Positions 1 to 11,400 of a DNA stretch of 64,000 bases are shown piece after piece. Made by a program: the position numbers and the translations under genes. This DNA comes from Alphaproteobacteria bacterium (GTDB taxonomy: Bacteria; Pseudomonadota; Alphaproteobacteria; Acetobacterales; Acetobacteraceae), in contig JAPLOI010000033.1 in NCBI GenBank assembly GCA_026400815.1, forward strand, positions 62,001 to 126,000. The letters run 5' to 3'. The notes under the pieces were generated by a model. It saw nothing but the letters and a program-made list of their open reading frames with translations. It did no database searches and had not been told where the DNA came from. The stretch's first letter is position 1, and every line of letters begins with the position of its first letter.

Positions 1-2464
1 GAGAAGCTTCCAGTTCGGTGCGGGCAAAGGGGAGGGGAGGCATCGCCGCGAACAGCCGCGCGCTATCGGTGCAATCGCTCCCGAACGTCCGGGTAGCTTG
101 CGCCAATGTGGCGGGACGGAAATCCCCGAAGCCGAACCACGGGCGGCTGGCGCGGGAGTTGCCGGCGATCTTGCGAAGGGACACGAAATTAGCAGCGGCG
201 GGAACGTGGGAAATGGCTGCACGGCGAATCAGCCACGGCGCTGTCGCGATTGCTTCTGACGAGGCGGGACCCGTGAGAAGAAGCTCGAATGGAAGTGACA
301 GAAGGGGACCGGACGGAACGATGACCATCGCCTCCGCGCCTTTGAGGTCATCCTCCAGCCCTGCAAGGGTAGCCCGGTAGATCGCATGTGCCGCTTCGGT
401 GTCGAATGGCGGAGGCGTGCCAGTGGTGTTCTCGATGCTGTTGCGGACGCGTCGGACGAGGCGGGTGATTTCCGGAAGTCCGCCGCGAATGGGAGAGACC
501 GCGATACGACCGTTGCGTAGCGCGAATGCCCACCCGCCGGAGTCGCTCAAGGCGAGAGAGACGAAAGCCTCTTCCGGGCCGAGTGAACCGAGAACATCTG
601 CAGCGGGGGCAACCTGCTGTACCAGCTGGCCATAGTTGGGCGAGGCGACCTGAAGTGTGCTGTCCGCGTCTGCGGCTTCCTCTTGAGCCTTCACAATCTT
701 GGCATCGAGATCTGGCGACGCGGATTGGGCGTTCGTGCCAGCCGCCGGTTCAAGTTGGTCGCGCTCGCGATACAGTTCCGCAAGCCGGGCACGGATATCC
801 TCACGTGCGCGGATGGCAGCGGCTACCTTGGGGTCGCGCGCATTTTCCGAAAGCCGCGCCGTCGCCTGCGCGATCTGCTGGCTTGTCACGCCGCCTTGAG
901 CAAGTTGCGCTGCCTCGAACATTTCGCCCAGCCATTTCTGGCTTTCGCTGGGCCGGGTGCTGGCCGCGGCCGCAAACGCATCCAGACAAGGGGCAAGCAG
1001 AACTGCGTCCGTGCCGACACGCAGCTGACGGAGCAGTTTCACAGCGCGCAGGCAGGTATCGTCGGCGGCGCTGGTCTTTCCTGCGCTGACCATCTGCCCT
1101 GCGCGCAGCAGCAATGTCTCAGCCAGCGGCCGGCTATCTGGCAAGGCTTGAGAGAAGATGGCGGCGGCACGGGCGTATTCCTCTGCGGCAGCTGCGGCGC
1201 CCTCGGTTTGGGCGACGATGCCGCCACCTGTTCTCGCCAGTCGTGCCGTGATGACGGGTTGGCGTAGCCCGTTGCCGGACACCAGTTCGCCGGCCTGCCG
1301 TAACGCGGCTGCGCTATCCTCCAGTCGCCCGGCCCGACGGAGCAGGGCAGCTTCGCGGCGCCGCACTTCAATCAGGCCCAGAAGGGCTGTGCGAGTGGAG
1401 GGCGCAGACAGCATCTCGCGACTTGGGAGGAGCTCGGCCATACCGGAGCCCGCCCCTGTTGCGCCTACCCGCGCGGCCGCGCGGGGGCGTGCATTGCGGA
1501 CTTCGTCCGGCAGGTGTGCGGCATAGCCGCGACCGGCACGTGCCAGAAGGGCGAGAGCGTCATCGGCTTTGCCCTGATTGCCTGCATGCAGGGCTTGGTA
1601 GTGCAGAAGGCGTACTGTCTGGAGCGGATCATCCGCGGCCGCGGCAAGTCTGCCCGCCCGGGTGAAAAGCGCGTCTGCCTCTGCGAAACGGCGTTGGTTG
1701 GAGATCTGCAGCGCAAGCGAGATCAGGCTCACGACAATGTTCGGGTTGTCTGGGCCGAGTGCCTTCTGTTGGAGGGCCAATGCGGCCCGCAGGTTTTTCT
1801 CGGCCCCGGCGAAGTCCTCGGTGCGGTTTGCATCATCGGCGACGCGTATCAGTCTGTCGTATTCACCAACATCGCCGGAGGAGAACGCGCGTGCAGCAGC
1901 GCGCTCGGCCAGAAGCCGTTGCGCGGCGCCGCCTTGAACATCCAGTGCTGCGGATGCTGCGGGCAAGCGACCGGAAAGCACGCCAATGCCACGTTCCACG
2001 ACTGGCCATGCGGGCTGCACACCGTCGGCAAGCCAGGTGCGGCCGTCGACTGTTGCAACGAGTGCGACATGTGCCCAGCCTCCGACCCTTCGTGTGCATT
2101 GCAGCAGCAGGGCTGGTACATTGCCGAGGATTGTCGTGGCGGCTGGTGGTTGACAGGAAAAGCGCTGTTCTAGGCCCGCGCGCCATGGCCCGCTTATCGC
2201 AATCTCCGCTGGCGCTGCAGGCGAGCCTGTCGGCGGCCGCCGTATTCGGGCACTGGGCTGCAGCCACGACCCGCAATATACGTCCGCACCTTCGCCAACG
2301 GCGCTTTGGGAGCAGTCTTCCCCCGATGCGTTCTTGCCGAGTGCGACGCCACCTTCGGATCGGCGGGACTGACTACCGGTGACGTAGGCAGCTTCAGGTG
2401 GCCTGGAACAGGCGGCGAGCCCAATGATGAGTGCAGCGACGAGGTTGGGGACCAATCGCCGCAT
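1..2464 (-). CDS. TPR-CHAT domain lipoprotein (3' end off the window)
   Basis: Translating the minus strand from the ATG at 2464-2462 gives 821 codons with no stop up to the left edge, so the C-terminus is missing. Residues 1-19 are a short lipoprotein signal ending in the lipobox LAAC (Cys19), so the product should be membrane-anchored outside the cytoplasm. Residues about 215-540 are alanine-rich helical repeats; one segment, with LGPDNPNIV near 237-245, looks like a kinesin-light-chain-type TPR. From about residue 690 the pattern (IYRATLAGLEDDL, then VIVPSGPLLSLPFELLL) is the N-terminal half of a CHAT domain, a caspase-fold cysteine-peptidase-like domain. The catalytic His and Cys would lie beyond the window, so activity cannot be judged. 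The start codon is 1 nt after the tpsA stop (TGA-C-ATG), which implies coupled translation in one operon with tpsB and tpsA. Role is inferred: processing or sensing linked to the exoprotein. Confidence 0.88.
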   Translation of the reverse strand, partial: MRRLVPNLVAALIIGLAACSRPPEAAYVTGSQSRRSEGGVALGKNASGEDCSQSAVGEGADVYCGSWLQPSARIRRPPTGSPAAPAEIAISGPWRAGLEQRFSCQPPAATTILGNVPALLLQCTRRVGGWAHVALVATVDGRTWLADGVQPAWPVVERGIGVLSGRLPAASAALDVQGGAAQRLLAERAAARAFSSGDVGEYDRLIRVADDANRTEDFAGAEKNLRAALALQQKALGPDNPNIVVSLISLALQISNQRRFAEADALFTRAGRLAAAADDPLQTVRLLHYQALHAGNQGKADDALALLARAGRGYAAHLPDEVRNARPRAAARVGATGAGSGMAELLPSREMLSAPSTRTALLGLIEVRRREAALLRRAGRLEDSAAALRQAGELVSGNGLRQPVITARLARTGGGIVAQTEGAAAAAEEYARAAAIFSQALPDSRPLAETLLLRAGQMVSAGKTSAADDTCLRAVKLLRQLRVGTDAVLLAPCLDAFAAAASTRPSESQKWLGEMFEAAQLAQGGVTSQQIAQATARLSENARDPKVAAAIRAREDIRARLAELYRERDQLEPAAGTNAQSASPDLDAKIVKAQEEAADADSTLQVASPNYGQLVQQVAPAADVLGSLGPEEAFVSLALSDSGGWAFALRNGRIAVSPIRGGLPEITRLVRRVRNSIENTTGTPPPFDTEAAHAIYRATLAGLEDDLKGAEAMVIVPSGPLLSLPFELLLTGPASSEAIATAPWLIRRAAISHVPAAANFVSLRKIAGNSRASRPWFGFGDFRPATLAQATRTFGSDCTDSARLFAAMPPLPFARTELEAS

Positions 2465-2465
2465 G

Positions 2466-5400
2466 TCAGTAGTCCTCTTCGGAGACGTTGGGCAGTTGAA
2501 CGTCTGTGTCGTCTTGGGTGGGCCGATCGCGGATGATCGGGATATCACGCAGCGGGCTGATGGGTGGCACGGTTTGAACAGGGATGAGAACGCAGTTTAC
2601 CGAACTGATGGGGCAGGTATTGAAGCGGTATTCACTGCCGGGTTGGGGTGAGATGCTGGCACGATTGGCTGCAGCCTGGCCGTCGACACCTGCGATACTG
2701 CCGAACAGTTCGGCCCTACCGCCCGCGCCCACAACCAACAGGCCTGCGACATCGATCGTGCCAGTTGCGGCGCCGCCTGAGCGCGTGATGAGAACAAGGT
2801 CTGTGGTCTTGCCAGTCAGTTGGCTGATCGAGACGGTGCCGGCCTGTGGGTGGGGCAGAACGAAGTCTAGCGTGCTGAGCTGTGTTGAGAATGGTGCGAC
2901 GTTGATTCTGCCGACCTCAATCCTCGCTGGAGCCCCGAAGCTGGAGGTGGCTGCAAGGTAGCTCCCCAATCCTGTGACGGTACGCCCTGCAATCTGTGTG
3001 GCCGTCAGGTTGCTGCTGACGCCCTGAGTACTGCGCGATAGGCCGTCGGTGATGATGCTGGTGCCATCGGAGAGGCGCAGGTAACCAGTGGCTGAAATGC
3101 CGAGTATGCGGGCGGTTGTCGTGCCGCTGACAGTGAGGGGCATGGCATTGTTCAGCAGGAAGTTGCCATTGGCGAGGAAGGCGCCGGCGAAGTTTTCCAC
3201 CTCGTTGGGGCCGGCCAACGCAACATGGCCTGTCCTGGTTGTAGCAGCCGATAGAGTGGCGGCCACAATGCGTCCTGGGGCCGACACTCCCGTGGCCGTC
3301 TGCAGTAACAAACGTCCGGCGGGAGCCTCGGCCGAGCCGGAGAGTGTGATGCCGCCGTCGGGAGTGGCGAGCGTGGTCGCCATCTGTGAGCCGCTGGCGA
3401 TCCGGCCCGTGACATTGATGGCCGCAGGACCGGCGCCCAATCCGGCAATGGAGACATTTCCCTTGGTGGCGCTCAGCGTACTCGCCACCGTGACTGGGAC
3501 GGAACTGGTGAGGGTAACATCTCCGGAGTGGACCACCAGCGTTCCAATCCGGGCGATGCTGTTGGCAGGCAATGCCAAGGTGACGGCACCTGCCACGCTG
3601 GACGCCTGAAGTGTGTCTAGGGAAAGAGCGCCGTTCGTTTGCGTAACACCACCCGTGCCGGCAAGCAGGTCCAGGATTGCCGCGTCGAGGTTACTGCCCA
3701 AGGTGATGCCAGCCGTGGGGTCCGTCACCGCCAGCTTGGCTGTGCCGGAGACGGAGATAGGGCCTGCCACTGTGAGCGCCGGACCGGCAGCACTGCCTGT
3801 CAGGACAAGATTACCGTTTGGGATGATGATTGGGCCTTGGATGGACAGTGCTTGGCTGTCGAAGATGCTTAGGTTTCCGGCCCTGACGGTGAATGGGCCG
3901 AGCGTATTGACGCTGTTGGAGGGTTGATCGAGCAGCACGGAGCCAGTGACGCCGTTGCCGCTCTGAAGCCTCCCGGCGATGATCGTGCCCGTCGTTTGTG
4001 TCACTCCACCGGCCCCTGCCGCGAGGTCCAGCAGGCCCGTGTTCGTGGCATCGACTGTGCCTGACATCGTCACGCCACCGCTGGGCGAAAGGCTCGCCAA
4101 TGCGATCGTGCCGCCTGGTGCTGTGCGCGTGGTGCCGGCAATGTTGATGGCGGCGATGTTGGCGCTGTCGGCGATCAGTGTGATATCCGTCGCTGACAGA
4201 ACGCCCGCCACTGTCAGCGGCACGAAGCTCCAAAGGGCGAAGCTGCCGCCGGATACTGCGAAGTCATCCAGTTTTCCGATCGAGTTCCCGGCACTCAGGT
4301 CTACCCTGCCGGTCACACCGGCGCTGCTGCGCAGGGTGCCGGCTGTGAGCGTAGAGCTTCCAAACTGCTGGATGCCGGCACCGGCGTTAAGGTCGATGGT
4401 GCCGGTGGGCGAGGCATTCAGGTTGCCCAGGGTGAGTGCGCCTGCCGCCTGTAAGCGGATGGTGCCGCCTGTTGCGGTCGTGATCCCTAGGGACGCGACG
4501 TCGATTCCTCCACTTGAACTTTGGAGGTCTACGTTGCGCGCGCTTAGATCCTGCGCGTTCAGCGCGCTGTTGCTGCGCAGCGTGAAGTCGCCATCAGACA
4601 CGGCGAACCTGAGGATGGACCCAATCGCATTTCCGGGTTGGAGCAGCGTCACGGAGCCTGCAACACCTTCGGTGCTGCGCAGCGTGGGTGCCCTGATGCT
4701 GCCGCCGAGTTGTGCCATGCCGCCTGCCCCTGCGGAGAGGTCCAGAATGGTTGCGTCGACGTCTCCACTCAGCGTGATGCCGCCATTCGGGTGGGTCGCC
4801 CGAATGGTCAGGAAGCCTGCACCGTTGTTGAGGTTGCCGTTGGCAGCGAGGGTGCCGCCAGGAGCCAGGATGATGGCTGCGCCAGGGGCGGCGCTGCTGA
4901 TCGCAACGCTGGTAGCAGTCAATGGGCCCGTGATGGTCAGCGGGGTAGCGTTGGAAAGAGTGAAGTCGTTGCTGGCAACGGTAAATCCATCGATGGACGC
5001 AATCTTGTTTGCTTTCTGGCTCAAGGCCACTGCGCCGGCGGATCCGGTGGTGCTGCGGAGCGTTGTGGCCACAATACTACCGCCCGTTTGGATGATTCCA
5101 TTGGTGCCGGCACCAAGGTCCAGGATCTCCGCCGCAGCGACGCCGGATAGCGCTATGCCGCCGCTTGCGCTTGATGCCTGAAGCGTGAGGCTTGCGCTGG
5201 CCGAAGCACTGCCGGTGAGGGAGATCGCAGTTCCGGCGGCGGTGCCGAGAACGGACAGGTCTTTCGCAAAGAGGGGGCCGGTGATCGTGAGGGGGACGCT
5301 ATCCGTCAGATTGGCCTTTCCAATAACCTTGAGGCCGGCGATCGTACCGATGGCATTCGATGGCTGCGCCAGGACAAGATCACCGCCAATCCCAGTGCCA

Positions 5401-8400
5401 CTCCAAAGCGTCCCCACGATCACGGTGCCTGCGCTTTGGGTGACGCTACTGCCGGCGCTGAGGTCGAGAATGCCGGTGGCCGAGCCATCCAGGAGACCAC
5501 CGAGTTCCAGGGCCCCGGTAGCGCCGGTGGCCGCCAGTGTGATCCGACCGCCTGGTGCGACGACCAGATCACCTGGAACGCTGATCGCCGTTCCCGCAGC
5601 CGAGTTGGCGATATCCAAGACGTCGGCCTTTATGGCCCCGGTGATTGTGAGGGGAATGCTGTCACGCAGGGTGAGGGTGCCGCCTGTGATGGTGGTGGCG
5701 CCCAAGACGGCGATGCTGTTGTTGGCTCGGTCCAGACTCACGTCGCCGCCGTTGGCGGAGGCACGCAGCGTTGTGACGGCTATGCTGCCGCCAGGCTGAG
5801 CGATGCCATGGCGACCCGCCACGAGATCCAACTGGTCTGCCGTGATGGTCCCGGCAATGGAAAGGCCACCCTGCGCCCCCCGGGCGCCAAGAGCGATAGA
5901 CGCCCCCGGGGCGGTGAGGTCGCCCACGATGGAAAGCGCGGTTCCCCCGGCAGTGCTGTCGATCTTGATGCCATGCGCCGACACTGTGCCGGAAACGGCC
6001 AGTGCGATGCTGGTGGCCAGCGAGAATGCTTTCCCGGCCACATTGAAGTCCCCGAGTTCAGCGATCATATTACCTGTCCGAGACAGGGTGACTGGGCCTA
6101 TTGTCCCGTCTGTACTATAGAGTGTTCTCGCAACAATTCTGCCACCAGTCTGGGCAATGCCCAAGGCGCCTGCCGACAGGTCAATGGTGCCCGTGGGGCT
6201 CGCGTCGAGCACGCCTGGGAGGGAGATCCCGCTCGCAGTGTCCTTGGCCGTGAGGGTGATTGTGCCGCCCGCTGAGGTCACGATGGCGCCAGGAACGGCG
6301 ATCGCCTTGCCACCCGGGAGCGCTGTGATGGCGACACGGTCCGCCGCCAAGGTGCCGGAGATGGTGAGCGCTGCTGCATTGCTAAGGGTGAAGGCGCCGG
6401 CCGAGACGGCGAAACCCGATATCTCGGTGATGCTGTTCGTGGCCTGGTCAAGCGTGACCGAGCCGGTAGCCCCGCTCGTGCTGGACAGCATCTGGGCCTT
6501 AATCTGTCCGGCTGATTGTGTGATGCCTGCCGACCCCGCTGAAAGGTTCAGAGTGTCGGCCTGGATGTTGCCAGTAAGGACCATGCCGCCAGTCTGGGCG
6601 GAGGCTGCAAGGGAGGCTGTTTCGTGGGCCGTGAGATTGCCGCTCACTGAAAGCGCCGTTGGTTCCGCTGCGGAGCTGCGAATGGTGATGGCGTCGGCGG
6701 ATACGGTGCCGACCACGTCGATGGGGATGCCGGAATGAAGCGTGAGTGCCGCTTCTGATACGCTAAGGTCCGCCAGCTTGCCGATGGCATTGCCAAGTTG
6801 ACCAAGACTGGTCGCACCGCCGATGCCGGCCGTGCTGCGCAGGGTGCCGGCAGAAAGGGTGCCTGCGGATTGAGAAATGCCGCCCTTGCCCGCGCTAAGA
6901 TCAAGCATCAATGCCGAGACCGTACCGGAGAGTGCGATACCTCCGCTTGGGCTGGAGGCTGCCAACGCCATGGCGCCTGCCGAAAACGCGCTACCAGTGA
7001 TCGAAAGTGCGGTGCCAGGGGCGGTTGCCGTGAGGGAAACCGTGGCAGCCGAAAGGAAGCCACTGATGTCCAACGGGATGTTGCTTGTGATGCTCGCCGT
7101 TCCGCCTGCTGCAAGCGTACCAATGCTCTTGATGGCATTGCTGGTACGATCGAGCGCGATATCGTGGCCAATCGAGCCGGCACTCCGAAGCGTTCCAGTG
7201 GTAATGCTTCCGTTGGCCTGGATGATGCTGGTGCCCGCCGTGAGATCGACTACACCGGTGAGGGACGTGTTGAGCGCGCCTGTGAGGTCGATGGCTCCAG
7301 CCGGGTTGCTTGCGTTGAGGGTGATGAGGCCGCCGGCGTCTGAGATCAGGTCGCCGGCGACGGCGATTGCGGTCCCTGACGCAGTATCTGTCAAAGAGAT
7401 ACTCTTGGCAGTCACCTTCCCTGCAACAGTCAGGGGGATGCCATTGACCAACACGAAGCTGCCGCCTGTCAGTGCCGTGTCGCCGAGGGTCGCGATGCTG
7501 TTCGAGGGGCGATCGAGGGCAGCGCTGGCACCATTGACGGTGGTGCGGAGTGTCGTTGCAGTAAGACTGCCAGACGGCTGAACGATTCCACTGGTGCCGG
7601 CGGTAAGGTTGACCTCGTTTGCAGAAAGTGTTCCGCCGAGCGAAAGGCCACCTGAAGGACTGGATGCGGTCAGGCTCAGCGCCCCGCCTGGCGCCGATAG
7701 GCCACCCAGCAGGCTTATGGCTGATCCGGATGCCGAGCCCACTATGGAAATGCTACTCGCCGTGACAGTCCCTGGGATCGCAAGCGCTGAGCTGGTGGCA
7801 AGTGAAAAGCTGGAGCCGGTAACGGAGAAGTCGGCCAGGGAAGCAATCTTGTTCGTCGATTGCGCCAGAGCCACAGGCCCTTCGGCACCGGCACTGCTTC
7901 GAAGCGTGTTGGCGGACATAAAGCTGCCGGATTGCGTGATGCCTCCACTTCCTGCGGAAAGGTCGAGTGTGCCGCCTGGCGCGGTCAGCGGACCAGAGAG
8001 GGCGATGCCTCCGGCTGGGTTGGGTGCAGCGATGATGATGACACCGCCGGCGCTGGTGGCGATGGACCCCGTAACCGCGATCGCCTTGGTGCTGGCAGCG
8101 GTGCCCCGCAGGGTCACATTCCCCGCCAGGATGTTTCCGGCCACGATGAGCGGGGATGAATCGGCCAGGATCAGGTCTGCGTTGGGAACGGAGAATGGGC
8201 CGAGCGAGGTGATGCTGTTTTCCGCCTGATTCAGCGATACAGTTCCCGCGCTGCCGCTGGTGCTGCGGAGTGTTCCGGATGTCAGCATGCCGTCTGTCTG
8301 GTTGATGCCGAGCGTGCCAGCCGACAGGTCCAGCGTGGACGCCTGAACGACACCCGCAAGGATGATCCCGCTATCGGTGCGTGTGGTGGCGAGCAGCGCT

Positions 8401-11400
8401 GTGCCGGCGACGTCGAGCTTGCCCGTATCCGTCAGGGCAAGGGTCGTGCCGCCGCTGCGCAAGGTGACGTCATGGGCGGTCACTGCGCCGGTAACGTTGA
8501 GTGCGATGCTATCGACCAAGGTGAAGGCCGCGCCGGCAGCAGAAAACTCACCCAAGGTGGCGATGGCATTTCCTGCCCGGTTGAGCGAGACATTCCCCTT
8601 GGAACCGCTGGTGCTGCGCAGCAGGCCCGTCGTCATTGTTCCTGCGGGCTGGGCAATACCGCCACGGCCGGCTCCAAGATCGATGGTTCCAGTGGCGGTG
8701 GCGTTTACCTGGCCGGACAGCGTGATGCCGCCGAGCGTGTTGGTGGCGGCAAGCGCGATCGTGCCACCGACACCCGTGCTGAGAGTGCCTCCGATATCGA
8801 GCGCTTTTGCAGACGCGGCGTTGCTTCGCAGGCTGATGGCAGCTGCGGAAACCGTGCCAGGTACGGCGATGGTCCCTTCGTTCGCGATGGCAAGGCTGCC
8901 CGCAACGGTCAGTGCACCAAGAGTGCTGATACCGTTGCCTGGCTGGGCGATATCGAGCGTGTCGGCTTTGGCGGTTAGGATAGGGACGGACAATCCGCCT
9001 TGTGTCTGGATGATGGAGCCGCTGGAGATGAGCTCCAGGGTCGTCACAGCTGGCGAGATCGCATCAGTCAGAGTGAAACCACCTGCCTGGTTCGTGAAGC
9101 CCTTGGACGTGGCTTGTCCGATCCGAAGGTGGTTGGCGGCAATGTTGGCGAGATCGCCGAGGGTGAAATCACCCAGGGCAGTGCCCAGGCCAATCGTGGC
9201 GGTGCTGGTGGTTGGGCCGATCTCAACGATGCCGCCCGGAGCTGCGAGGGCGCCTGACCCGAGGAACGTCATGCCAGGGGCGGCGAGGGAGAGAACGGTC
9301 CCGGAGCCTGCGCTGACGGGACTGGAGACAGCGACGCTCTTGTCCGATGTGAGTGTGATACTGCCTTTGGCAGCGAGTGGACCAAGGCCGGAGATGTTGT
9401 TTGCCTGCGGAAGAGCCAAGGAGCCAGCGATGCCTCCGGAGCTTCGGAGCGTGCCGGCGGTAAGGAGACCGGCGGTTTGCGCGACGCCGGCGGAGCCCGT
9501 GGAGAGATCGACGATACCTGTGGGAGTGGCGGAAAGGACGCCCGAAAGAACAATCCCGCCCGCAGCGTCACTGGCCGACAGGGTTATCTTGCCACCAGCT
9601 GATGTGCCGAAGGCGGGCGATGACACGGCAATGGCAACGGGTGAAGCGGCGCTGCCGGTGAGCGTTATGTTCGCTGCGGCAACAGGGCTTGCCGCTGTAA
9701 GAGGTCGCGTCGACGCGAACCGAACATCGCCTGTGGCTGTGAGGGTGCCGATTGTGGAGATGGCATTGGTCGCCTGAGCGAAGGTGGCGCTGCCAATTGT
9801 GCCAGTGGTCGCGACCGTCGCGGCGGTGATCTGGCCGCTGGTTTGGTTGATGGAGCCGCTGCCTTGAAGCAGCAGGGCGCTGGCACCTGGTGTGACAATG
9901 CTGCCAGCCAAAGACGAGATACCGGAGGCATTCGACGTGGCGAGTGTGATTGTGCCTGGCGATGTAAGCTCCAGCATACCCTTGGTGGACAAGGCGAGGG
10001 CTGGCCCAGTGGCACTGCTGAGCAGTGCAATTGCTGGGGCCCGGATGGTATCGACGATGCTGAGTTGTGTGCTGCTGCCAACCGAGATTGTGCCCGTGGC
10101 GCGCAGCGGGCCGAGCTGGCTGATCACATTGTTGGGGTGATCGAGCCTGATGAATCCTGGAACCGGGTTACCGCGTGTGCTCAGTGACTTGGTCGAGAGC
10201 ACCCCGGCCGTCTGCATCACGTTCGCCGATGCCGTCACAACCTCAAGATTGGACGCACTGAGTGTGCCGCCCGTCAGCGATATGCCGGATGCTGCGTCGA
10301 GGTGGAGCAAAGAGGTTGCGGCCTTCCGGGTGTCGAGGTCGGCCCGCAGCGTGATGGCGCCTTTGCCGCTGGCCAGGCGCAGGGTGCCGGTTGTGATTGC
10401 CGTGATGTCTGGCTGCAGCAGGGAGAGCTGGCCCGGGGTGTTCAGGCCGAGGCTGATCCCGGTATTGGCCCGGATCTCAACGGTTCCGGAGGGTGCTGAG
10501 ATGGCGCCGGCCGAAACCGTGAATGTGTCCGCCACAATGCTGATCGACCTGGTTGTGTCGACAGCGAGTGGGCCGGACAAGATGAACCCTGTGCCGGCCT
10601 TGGTCCCTAGGGCGATGTCGCCCCCTTTGGCCACCACGCCACCCACGCTGGTGAATGTGTTCGCCGTGTTGGTGGCAGAAAATGCACCCACCGTGCCGAG
10701 GCTGCTGAGCAGCATGCCAGCGCTGATCGTACCGGGTACGGAAACGCCGCCAGCGCCTGTGACAGAGAGGTCCAGCGTGCCAGCGGCGGCAATCGTACCG
10801 CCGATGCCAATGGCGCCCATCGCACCGCGGCCGATCAGCGTGACATCCTTGCCAATGATCGTACCCGGGACCGAGATGCCACCCGCCAGTGGGTCGTTCA
10901 CATCCAGCAGCAGGTTCCCGATGGTGACTGAGACAGTGCCCACGACGGCCATCGGGCCTGTATTGGCCAAAGCCATGTTGCCGGCGATGACAGCGAGGTT
11001 GCCAATGCTGGCGAGCTCATTGTGGGCGGATCGAAGATCTACATTCCCCCCGATCCCTGCCGAACTGGCGAGGCGTGTTGCCCTCAGCCTGCCGGCGGAT
11101 TGCGTAACGCCGCTGCCGGCCACCAGGTCGATGGTACCGCCTGGCGCACTGACATCCGCGCCCAGTTGGATCGCGCCAGCAGGGTTTGTTGCAAGCAGGG
11201 CGATGCTTGCCTTGTTGGTTGCAATCGGCCCGGTGATGTCGAGCGTGCCTGCCGCGGTTGTGAGAAGGCTGATCTTGCCGGTACCTGATGTGACCGGCCC
11301 GTTGACCTTGAGCGACGTGCTACTGGCCAGGGTGAATTCGCTGGCGTCTCCCACGAGAAAAGATCCCAGGGACGCGATTGCATTGCCTGGCGCTTCCAGC

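Noticed and set aside
3979-5181. Long plus-strand frames across the tpsA gene (for example 400 residues here, 605 residues at 12118-13935)
   Set aside because: They are antisense images of the tpsA repeat array; they show low-complexity Val/Pro/Ser runs, no domains and no ribosome sites.
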